A stretch of DNA of 9,059 nucleotides from Patescibacteria group bacterium (GTDB lineage: Bacteria > Patescibacteriota > Patescibacteriia > 2-12-FULL-60-25): the NCBI GenBank assembly GCA_018817245.1, contig JAHIUG010000057.1:1-9059 (forward strand). The letters are read 5' to 3'. The translations under genes were made by a program, and so were the position numbers. Numbering within the stretch: the first letter of the stretch is position 1; each line of letters opens with the position of its first letter. Shown one piece after another: positions 1 to 5,782 of the stretch. The notes beneath the pieces were generated by a model. The model made no database searches. It saw only the letters and a program-made list of their open reading frames with translations, and was not told the DNA's origin.

Positions 1-455
1 ACACCACCATGAGAGATGATTGCAATTGTCTTGTGATCTTTTGAAGTGATTTCATTAAAAACTCTAACTACTCTTTCTTTAATTTCTTCGTAACTTTCAG
101 AGCCAGTCACATCATGATAGATTTTGTCTTTAGAAATTTTTTCAAAATCAACTGGATGTTCCTTTCTTGCTTCTAATTTCGTAAGACCTGTTAAAACACC
201 ATAATTATTTCGTTCCCTTAGATCCTCAACAACTTTAACAGGTACATTTAAAATTCTCTCAACCTCTTTAGCCACTTCTTTCGCTCTTATTTTTGGACTA
301 ACATAAATAACCTCTATTCCTTTATTGAGAAGTTGTCTTGCTAATTCTTGAGATTGAATTTTGCCTTTTTCAGTAAGGTGATCATCATAATCGCCACCAA
401 ATCTTTCTTCAATATCTCCCGTAGTCTCTCCATGACGAATTAAATAAATTTTCAT
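1..455 (-). CDS. Histidine phosphatase family protein (phosphoglycerate mutase-like), 3' end cut by window edge
   Basis: Reading the minus strand from the ATG at 455-453 gives 151 complete codons, still open at base 1, so the C-terminus is missing. The product starts MKIYLIRHGETTGD. The RHG signature (Arg7, His8) carries the histidine that is phosphorylated in this superfamily. SPKIRAKE (Arg57) and the Glu in DLRERNNYG (about 81) fit the phosphate pocket and acid region, and SHGG (His149), right at the window edge, supplies the second catalytic histidine. All core residues are therefore present, and an active cytosolic phosphatase is likely; the substrate (sugar phosphate, nucleotide or phosphoprotein) cannot be told. 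No Shine-Dalgarno precedes the ATG; a possible -10 lies about 40 bases upstream. Codons are strongly AT-rich, more so than the other genes here. It points the same way as the 714-2798 gene but is separated from it by 258 bases holding a repeat. Confidence 0.9.
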   Translation of the reverse strand, partial: MKIYLIRHGETTGDIEERFGGDYDDHLTEKGKIQSQELARQLLNKGIEVIYVSPKIRAKEVAKEVERILNVPVKVVEDLRERNNYGVLTGLTKLEARKEHPVDFEKISKDKIYHDVTGSESYEEIKERVVRVFNEITSKDHKTIAIISHGG

Positions 456-495
456 AGTTAAAACTTTGAATTTTTTAATTATTTTTCAATATTCA

Positions 496-501
496 ATTAT
501 A
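496..501 (-). promoter_or_regulatory. Possible -10 box (TATAAT) for the histidine phosphatase gene
   Basis: A perfect TATAAT on the minus strand would place the transcription start near 489, giving a roughly 34-base AT-rich leader before the ATG at 455. I see no convincing -35 at 16-18 bases, and the region is AT-rich enough for this to occur by chance. Confidence 0.25.
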
Positions 502-569
502 TTCGAACCATACACGTAATCGTAGATCATTGATCGTGATATGTAAAACACCCTGGATTGATTATTTGA

Positions 570-710
570 AAAATCACCCTCTTGGGTTAAGAGGGGTCTG
601 CCTGCCGGTAGGCAGGGTTGGGGGAGTTACTGTATGTAGTTCGGATAAATGATTGTGGAACTAACCCCCTCGCGCTCCCCCTTAAGCTGATCAATGGGGA
701 GATCCCTTTT
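570..710. repeat. MITE-like imperfect inverted repeat between two minus-strand genes
   Basis: The left side (587-596 TTAAGAGGGG, then 620-629 GGGGGAGTTA) is mirrored on the right by 662-670 TAACCCCCT and 675-686 CTCCCCCTTAAG, in matching order when one side is reverse-complemented. A further 6-bp stem, TAGTTC at 637-642 with GAACTA at 658-663, closes the centre. The whole could fold as one long imperfect hairpin. There is no ORF inside. The structure resembles a non-autonomous miniature element or its remnant. It makes up most of the 258-base gap between the histidine phosphatase and the PP2C-like gene; the rest of the gap (456-569) is AT-rich and holds only a weak -10 candidate and a short GATCA-T-TGATC palindrome at 526-536. 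Confidence 0.5.
598..615. repeat. Nested CTGCCTGCC palindrome inside the left arm of the inverted repeat
   Basis: CTGCCTGCC (598-606) faces GGTAGGCAG (607-615), an almost perfect 18-bp palindrome with one G-T wobble. It sits in the left arm of the larger inverted repeat and has no counterpart in the right arm, so it looks like an insertion into the older element. From memory, CTGCCTGCCGGCAGGCAG-type palindromes are common dispersed repeats in Patescibacteria genomes; I cannot check that here. Confidence 0.55.
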
Positions 711-713
711 GAT

Positions 714-2798
714 TTATGGCATGGGAATCAGGATCAACCTTGTGCCGTCTACGACTAGCAAATTTTTCCCTTCCTCATCGCTCGCAACATCACGTGGGCC
801 GGAGAATTGATCGGAAGTTAATTGCGCTCGCAAACTTCCATCTTTGTTGAAAATTAGGATTCGCTTGTCAGCCGGGTCAGTGATTACAATTCTGTCTATA
901 TTGGCTTCAGTCCAAATGGCTGAGGCTGCTCTAAGTGGCGGATCAATATCTGTGAGATTAAAGCCCTCCTGACCACCTGATAGAAAACGGGTCACATTTC
1001 CGTCAGGCTTTATTACATAAACGCTGCCGTCGATTGCCATTCCTACTGATCCGGTAAGCGAGACATCTGAGGCCTTGATATATCCTTGTGCGGTACCAAA
1101 TCCACTACCTGAGCCCTCTGCGCGCCAGACCTGCCCATTTGAGCCATCTAAAGCGTAAGCGCGGTTAGCGTAGACCACGAGGTCATTTGTAGTTTCAGTT
1201 TGTGATTGATAGGAAATTGCACTCACAGTGTCATTCAGTTTATTTAAGGCAAACATTTTTGATGAGGCAGTAATGAAGATCACGGAATTGTTACCAGCTG
1301 ATCCAGCTACGACTTGTTCTGCATCTTCGGGAAGCGCGATTTTTTTCACGTCCTTACTCTCCAAATCGGTTTTTAAAATTGTGCGAGTGGAATTGTCTAC
1401 AACATAAGCAGTATTACCAATCAGCACAGGCGCAGCCATTGTTCCTGCTGAAACGCCGTCGAGTGCAGTTAATACGTTCACCGGGTCTACAGCTGAAATT
1501 TTTTGCAAACGCTCGCGCAGCTTGTTTAGTTCATTATTGAGACCATCAACTTTATCTTTGTTCTCTTCTTTGTTCAGATCAAGACCGGCCAGTAATCCAA
1601 CGGCTTCGTCGATCTCTTTTTTGGCTCTGATGTCATTTCCGTACACAAGATCGGACTCAGCCTTATTCCTGCTGTCAGAAGCTTGCTCATAAGTTGCGGT
1701 CCATGCTGAGGCCTCAACGGCTAATCGCTGATTACGTTTCCAGATTCCAACAACAGCAATGATAATGATAAGAGTAGCGCCAACAATCATAAGTGTTCGC
1801 TTTCTCTTCTTGTTAAACATGCTGCCATGACCGGCGCTCATTCCTCGCAAGCTTGATAATTGAGCGACGTCCTGGTATTTAAATTTTGTTAATCTTTTAA
1901 TAGCTTGAAACGCATATCCAAGGACGCCTGAGACGATATGCATTGCTTTTTCCGTTTTATCGCCACTTGGTGTTGCCGGGCTAAGAGTGGGTGATAAGCG
2001 TTGTTCGGCTTCTTGCTCGGTTTTTCGCAATCTGTTGATTGAATTAGTGCTGTTCTCTACTGGTTCGTTTTCTTCCTCAGGCGGGATTATCGATGGTTTT
2101 TCAAGCTCGCAACATGCCACTACAGCCGCGATGAAATCATCCGGTATGCCGCGTTTGTCCAGATCCTGTTTTATTTCCAAAGCCGCTGAAACAGGTGGCA
2201 TAGATGTTAGGCGCTCTTTGATTCTAAGCTCATTTCGCAGGCGTTCCAAATTGGTACTTCCGGCGATCAGAACATCGCCTTCCTTAATGTCTCCGCAGAT
2301 CAGTGAGGCGAATGGTTTTTTGGGATCAACATCAACAGGTTGTTCCAGCGAGCCAAAAAGATCAAAAGTACGGTAGCCGCCATCTTCTTGTTTTTGTAAA
2401 AATACATTCATCAGTCTACCTCTGCCAGTCAGACAGACGTGGTTTTGTGAGAGTTCCAATATAAAGATGTTCACACGGTTCCAACTAATGGGGGTTGGTT
2501 CACCTTGTAAGAATTTTTGGACCGCTTCATTCAGTCTTTGAATCAATTTTTCAAAACGCGCCACCGGATCCTGTTCCACATCAATGATCAATAGACGTGT
2601 CTGATCCACGGTCTCATTGATCACATCCAAGAGTCGCTCATATGCATATAGAGTTGAGTGCAGCTCAGCAAGGATTAAAATCTTCGTGCCTTTTTTCTTT
2701 TGAGTTGTTCCTTCGAATCTGAATATGCCCAGGATTTTTTCATCTGTAGGGCTTTTTGCTACTTCTATTTCTGCAATTTTGAATTGTTGCTCAACCAT
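714..2798 (-). CDS. Single-pass membrane protein with degenerate PP2C-like domain and C-terminal propeller-like region
   Basis: 694 aa. Residues 1-235 resemble a PP2C-type Ser/Thr phosphatase fold: the strand VCLTGRGRLMNVFL (121-134) sits where PP2C proteins have their GDSRAYL strand, and GDVLIAGSTNL (174-184) matches the GDVLLLCSDGL strand. The metal-binding aspartates expected in those motifs are largely missing, so catalysis is doubtful. Residues 236-330 form a charged, Pro/Ser-rich linker. One membrane helix follows (about 335-352, hydrophobic Ile/Val run after Lys-Lys-Arg-Lys), so the N-terminus is probably cytoplasmic. Residues 355-435 are helical and charged, likely coiled coil. Residues 440-694 show repeated beta-rich segments (VDNSTRTILKTD, DGSVYVIKPDG, DPADKRILIFNKDGS, VVDGTRLILI) typical of NHL/PQQ-like propellers, predicted outside the membrane. 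There is no clear Shine-Dalgarno. A transmembrane sensor or scaffold is plausible, but the function is inferred. Confidence 0.8.
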   Translation of the reverse strand: MVEQQFKIAEIEVAKSPTDEKILGIFRFEGTTQKKKGTKILILAELHSTLYAYERLLDVINETVDQTRLLIIDVEQDPVARFEKLIQRLNEAVQKFLQGEPTPISWNRVNIFILELSQNHVCLTGRGRLMNVFLQKQEDGGYRTFDLFGSLEQPVDVDPKKPFASLICGDIKEGDVLIAGSTNLERLRNELRIKERLTSMPPVSAALEIKQDLDKRGIPDDFIAAVVACCELEKPSIIPPEEENEPVENSTNSINRLRKTEQEAEQRLSPTLSPATPSGDKTEKAMHIVSGVLGYAFQAIKRLTKFKYQDVAQLSSLRGMSAGHGSMFNKKRKRTLMIVGATLIIIIAVVGIWKRNQRLAVEASAWTATYEQASDSRNKAESDLVYGNDIRAKKEIDEAVGLLAGLDLNKEENKDKVDGLNNELNKLRERLQKISAVDPVNVLTALDGVSAGTMAAPVLIGNTAYVVDNSTRTILKTDLESKDVKKIALPEDAEQVVAGSAGNNSVIFITASSKMFALNKLNDTVSAISYQSQTETTNDLVVYANRAYALDGSNGQVWRAEGSGSGFGTAQGYIKASDVSLTGSVGMAIDGSVYVIKPDGNVTRFLSGGQEGFNLTDIDPPLRAASAIWTEANIDRIVITDPADKRILIFNKDGSLRAQLTSDQFSGPRDVASDEEGKNLLVVDGTRLILIPMP

Positions 2799-2809
2799 GG
2801 GATTTTCTT

Positions 2810-2815
2810 ATAATA
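2810..2815 (-). promoter_or_regulatory. Possible -10 (TATTAT) close to the start of the PP2C-like gene
   Basis: TATTAT on the minus strand ends 11 bases before the ATG at 2798, so transcription would begin only about five bases ahead of the start codon. That fits the lack of a Shine-Dalgarno and a near-leaderless mRNA. No good -35 is seen; upstream bases are only AT-rich. Confidence 0.22.
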
Positions 2816-2919
2816 TTGCTTTTTCCGAAGTATACTTAAAACAGATTTATACGTCTATCCTATGCCTTACGTGCGCATTTTGGCAGCCCCTTGTCAAGAG
2901 CTGATTCTCAAGGCAGGAT

Positions 2920-3537
2920 ATGGGGTACAATATGCTTGAACACCTTTTTGGGTCAAAGACTCGAGTCAAACTGCTTACATTGTTTTTGCACAATCCTGAT
3001 AGTTTATTTTTCGTACGGGAATTAACGCGTCTTATTGACACCCAGATTAACGCGGTTAGGAGAGAGTTGGAAAATTTGGTTGAATTGGGATTGATCAATG
3101 AAGCGGATAAAGAGAGCACGGAAGATAAGCGACCCGGGCTTAAGCGAAAGTATTACACCATGAATCAGGATTTTCCGCTTATGCAGGAAATTCGTGTGCT
3201 CATAACCAAAGCGCATGTGTTGATGGAAAGGCGTTTGGACCGTGAGATAACTGCGCTTGGAGATATTAAATATGCCGCCTTGCTCAATTCTTTTATTGGT
3301 AAGAGCGGGGCACCGGTGGACATGTTTTTGGTGGGAGATATTAAATCCTCAGCTGCTAAAAAATTTGTTACCGGTTTAGAAAAAGAATTGGGATTTGAAA
3401 TTAATTTTGCCTGCTTCACTACGCAAGAGTTTAAATACCGTAGAGAAATAACTGACAAATTCCTGTACTCTATACTGGAGTCTCCAAAAAATGTTTTAGT
3501 GGATCATCTGGATCCGTTAGATGAGCTGGTCACATGA
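2920..3537 (+). CDS. Winged-helix DNA-binding protein with C-terminal nucleotidyltransferase-like domain
   Basis: 205 aa from the first ATG. A second ATG at 2932 (MLEHLFGSKTRVKLL) looks like the usual family start and may be the true one; the first has AGG about 6 bases upstream. Residues 5-85 form a winged helix: LFGSKTRVKLLTLFL as helix 1, FFVRELTRLID and INAVRRELENLVELGLI as the helix-turn-helix, then a charged wing before KRKYYTMN. This mirrors ArsR/MarR-type regulators. Residues 110-205 contain VDMFLVGDI (133-141), recalling the strand of minimal nucleotidyltransferases, but the GS motif and paired catalytic Asp are not evident, so it is probably a non-catalytic ligand or partner domain. 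It is divergent from the PP2C-like gene across 121 bases, and followed by a repeat and tsaB. A role as a transcriptional regulator or toxin-antitoxin-like DNA binder is inferred; the target is unknown. Confidence 0.82.
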   Translation: MGYNMLEHLFGSKTRVKLLTLFLHNPDSLFFVRELTRLIDTQINAVRRELENLVELGLINEADKESTEDKRPGLKRKYYTMNQDFPLMQEIRVLITKAHVLMERRLDREITALGDIKYAALLNSFIGKSGAPVDMFLVGDIKSSAAKKFVTGLEKELGFEINFACFTTQEFKYRREITDKFLYSILESPKNVLVDHLDPLDELVT

Positions 3538-3538
3538 T

Positions 3539-3632
3539 AAATGACGAATGACCAAATCCGAATGTCGAATAAAGGAAGGGATCAGAAAATAAATACTATA
3601 ATTCGTCATTAGTCATTCGTGCTTCGTCATTA
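3539..3632. repeat. Inverted-repeat element built on ATGACGAATGAC-type units
   Basis: The left arm at 3539-3571 contains AATGACGAATGAC and CGAATGTCGAAT. The right arm at 3601-3632 read on the other strand contains TAATGACGAA, CGAATGAC and TAATGACGAAT. Each arm repeats the short ATGACGAA unit, so the element has direct repeats inside an overall inverted repeat, with a roughly 30-base AT-rich centre. It fills the whole space between the winged-helix gene and tsaB. No U-tract follows, so it is not a standard terminator. Confidence 0.65.
3597..3602 (+). promoter_or_regulatory. Possible -10 (TATAAT) for tsaB within the inverted-repeat element
   Basis: TATAAT straddles the boundary between the element's centre and right arm, 36 bases before the ATG at 3639. 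Transcription would start near 3609. No -35 is recognisable (GGAAGG-like sequence at the expected spacing). If used, the repeat would be supplying the promoter. Confidence 0.3.
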
Positions 3633-3638
3633 TCCTCT

Positions 3639-4043
3639 ATGTTTCTATTCATCGACACGCACAAAACAGGTCTAATACGTCTTGGGTTTGTGCGCGCTAA
3701 GAAAAATCAAGTAAAAACCTACAATAAGCGCTCTGACGCGCTCCTCGGCCTTTTAGAGTCAAAGCTGGGTTTTTCCAATATTAAACGCTGTAAAGGCATC
3801 TGCGTTGTTTGCGGACCGGGTTCTTTTTCATCAGTACGCGGTGGTGTCGTGGTTGCCAACCTTTTATCCAGACTATTGAAAAAATCCCTGTTTTGTGTTT
3901 ATGTAGATGATGCCAAAGATTTGAGGCTTTTGGCCGAAAGGATAGAAAATGAGGAAATTGCTCCAGTACAATTTGCTTCGCCGGTTTATCTGTCAGAACC
4001 AAATATCACAAGAGCACGAGAACACGAGAGCACAAGAGTATGA
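3639..4043 (+). CDS. tsaB: Short TsaB-like protein (tRNA t6A37 threonylcarbamoyl complex, partner subunit)
   Basis: 134 aa. The N-terminal strand MFLFIDTHKTGLIRLGFV resembles the ILAIDTS start of TsaB and TsaD, and VVCGPGSFSSVRGGVVVANLL (about 58-78) matches the TsaB hallmark GPGSFTGLRIG with an A-x-x-L helix behind it. TsaB is the non-catalytic partner of TsaD and TsaE in making threonylcarbamoyladenosine at position 37 of ANN-decoding tRNAs, in the cytosol. Typical TsaB is about 220 aa; this one keeps only the first ASKHA-like half, a short form I associate with Patescibacteria. The natural end is probably near SPVYLSEPNIT; the last ten residues (RAREHESTRV) and the TGA are read from an 8-bp tandem repeat. 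There is no Shine-Dalgarno. Another short ASKHA-fold protein is possible but less likely. Confidence 0.65.
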   Translation: MFLFIDTHKTGLIRLGFVRAKKNQVKTYNKRSDALLGLLESKLGFSNIKRCKGICVVCGPGSFSSVRGGVVVANLLSRLLKKSLFCVYVDDAKDLRLLAERIENEEIAPVQFASPVYLSEPNITRAREHESTRV

Positions 4044-4050
4044 GAGCAAT
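4011..4050 (+). repeat. Five 8-bp tandem units overlapping the 3' end of tsaB
   Basis: AGAGCACG, AGAACACG, AGAGCACA, AGAGTATG and AGAGCAAT follow one another without gaps. Because 8 is not a multiple of 3, the units are read in changing frames, and the fourth to fifth unit supplies the TGA at 4041-4043 that stops tsaB. The preceding octamer ATATCACA may be a degenerate sixth unit. Confidence 0.75.
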
Positions 4051-4051
4051 C

Positions 4052-4190
4052 CTGTCATCTCGACCAGCGCGGAGAGATCTTTTAGGAAAGATTTCTCCGC
4101 TCCCCCAGCGCCTTCAGAAGATGCCGGATCCGGTCGAAATGACAGAAGGAAAGATTTCTCCGTTTCGGTCCACTCCAGTCGAAATGACAG
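4052..4190. repeat. Palindromic GTCATTTCGACC / GGAGAAATCTTT-type repeat with duplicated right arm
   Basis: The left arm (4052-4082) reads CTGTCATCTCGACC, then GCGGAGAGATCTTT. Its reverse complement appears twice on the right: GGAAAGATTTCTCCG at 4085-4099 with GTCGAAATGACAG at 4133-4145, and again at 4148-4162 and 4178-4190. The first right copy is 61 bp, the second 43 bp; they differ mainly by about 18 bases between the two conserved blocks. From memory, repeats of this type (GTCATTTCGACC...GGAGAAATCT) are dispersed in Bacteroidetes, CPR and other bacteria. Together with the adjacent 8-bp array it fills the 177-base gap between tsaB and the first glycosyltransferase; no gene is supported there. 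Confidence 0.75.
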
Positions 4191-4220
4191 ATTGATTCGT
4201 AATTTCGTAGACCTACAATA

Positions 4221-5735
4221 ATGAATTGGAAACTACGCACACTAGAAATATTCCCAGGAGCTTTAGTATGGACTACTTTTATAGTGTCCATTGCTCTGTC
4301 ATTTGTACGACCAATCTGGGTTGTTTATTTTATTATTATTTTTGACCTCTACTGGCTTTTTAGAGTTGCTTATTATATTCCGTTTCTTTTTATCTCGTGG
4401 TGGCGTTTTCATCGTGAGACACGTCGTAACTGGCAGCCGCTGGCTGAAGCGCGTCCCGGGTATGATCGCATTCGACATATTATTTTTCTACCAACTGCCA
4501 AAGAAGATATAGGTGTAATTCGCGAAACACTACAATCAATACTTGCTAGCACCTATCCTGCCGAACGCATGATGATTATTTTGGGTGGAGAAGATCGATG
4601 CGGGCGCGAATCCTTCGAACACAAATTTGATACATTAAAAAGAGACTACGGTCATCGCTTCTTAAAATTTGTAAGCACAGTTCATCCGGGAGATTTGCCT
4701 GATGAGATTCCCGGCAAAGGTTCAAATCTTAATTACATGGGGCACCAGATCATGCCTTTGATAAATGAGATGGGCTTGAATTACGATGATGTGATTGTTT
4801 CTTCGTTTGATGTGGACACAATAGTTCACCCTCAATATTTCTCAAGGCTCACACATCTTTACCTGACCGTGCCAAATCCAACACGAAGTTCATACCAACC
4901 TGTTGCTTTGTATAACAACAACCTTTGGGAATCACCGGCACCTGTTCGTGTAGCCATGTTTGGTACTTCTTTTTGGTTGTTGTCAGAACTCGCGCGTCCA
5001 GAGGGGGCCATGACTTTCTCTTCGCACTCAATGAGTTTGCGCATGTTGGTTGATGTAGGATTTTGGCAAAAAGACATTGTGAGCGAAGATTCGCGTATCT
5101 TCCTTCAGGGATTGATGCATTACCATGGAAATTATCGTGTTACACCACTCTACATTCCTGTATCAATGGATACTGTGATGACAGGCAATTATTGGCAGGC
5201 ATTAGTGGCTTTGTATAAACAACTTCGACGCTGGGCTTGGGGGGTGGAGAATTTTCCATTTATGGCCCAGGCTTTTGCGCGTGATAAGGAAATGCCGTTT
5301 AGAGTTAAGTTCGGCTTTTTATGGAAGCAGCTTGAAGGAATGTACACTTGGGCAACAGTACCAATGTTGATTTTTCTTTTGGGTCGTTTGCCATTTTGGG
5401 TTGCGCCGGAACAGTTTAGAGAATTCGCACTTTTTCAAAATACGCCTTTTACACTTCAGTGGATAATGCGTTTGGCTATGATTGGCGTGTTTGTTTCAGC
5501 AGCTTTGGCATTAACGCTTTTGCCACGCAGACCAAGCAATGTCCCTTTGCGACAGGCTTTTGTAGTTGGAGTTCTGCAGTGGGCGCTTTTGCCGATTACG
5601 TTCGTTGTTTTTGGTGCTTTTCCGGCAATCGATGCACAAACACGTTTGATGCTTGGAAAACGCCTTGGTTTTAATGTTTCACCAAAGAGAAAGACGGAAG
5701 ATCTGCCAGCGGGAATTGAAGTCGATATTCAATAG
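4221..5735 (+). CDS. Multi-pass membrane GT2 glycosyltransferase, processive-type (cellulose synthase-like motifs)
   Basis: 504 aa. Two N-terminal hydrophobic stretches (about 12-30 and 32-60) precede a cytoplasmic GT-A domain. Visible motifs: IIFLPTAKEDIGVI (87-100) as the first strand and loop, GEDR (123-126), GKGSNLN (165-171), FDVDT (196-200) as the DxD metal and nucleotide-sugar site, SEDSR (288-292) as the catalytic-base ED, and QLRRW (334-338) as the QxxRW acceptor/product-channel motif. C-terminal membrane helices lie near 374-394, 411-434 and 446-467, followed by a basic tail. This is the D,D,D,QxxRW layout of GT2 enzymes that extend a sugar chain across the membrane from a nucleotide sugar. 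The polymer cannot be predicted. No Shine-Dalgarno precedes the ATG; an AT-rich CCTACAATA run abuts it. It heads a three-glycosyltransferase run, with 47 bases to the next gene. Confidence 0.9.
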   Translation: MNWKLRTLEIFPGALVWTTFIVSIALSFVRPIWVVYFIIIFDLYWLFRVAYYIPFLFISWWRFHRETRRNWQPLAEARPGYDRIRHIIFLPTAKEDIGVIRETLQSILASTYPAERMMIILGGEDRCGRESFEHKFDTLKRDYGHRFLKFVSTVHPGDLPDEIPGKGSNLNYMGHQIMPLINEMGLNYDDVIVSSFDVDTIVHPQYFSRLTHLYLTVPNPTRSSYQPVALYNNNLWESPAPVRVAMFGTSFWLLSELARPEGAMTFSSHSMSLRMLVDVGFWQKDIVSEDSRIFLQGLMHYHGNYRVTPLYIPVSMDTVMTGNYWQALVALYKQLRRWAWGVENFPFMAQAFARDKEMPFRVKFGFLWKQLEGMYTWATVPMLIFLLGRLPFWVAPEQFREFALFQNTPFTLQWIMRLAMIGVFVSAALALTLLPRRPSNVPLRQAFVVGVLQWALLPITFVVFGAFPAIDAQTRLMLGKRLGFNVSPKRKTEDLPAGIEVDIQ

Positions 5736-5782
5736 GTATTTATTTTGTATTGGGTTGTGGTAAGGTTTTGTAAGTTAATACT

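Noticed and set aside
2926..2931. TACAAT just before the ATG at 2932 (and a similar TACAAT at 4214-4219 before the ATG at 4221) as -10 boxes
   Set aside because: They abut the start codon, so transcription would begin inside the coding sequence; more likely AT-rich start context.
3949..4221. 90-codon plus-strand frame covering the repeat island after tsaB
   Set aside because: It overlaps tsaB out of frame and then runs only through repeats; the peptide is repeat-derived and has no start signal.
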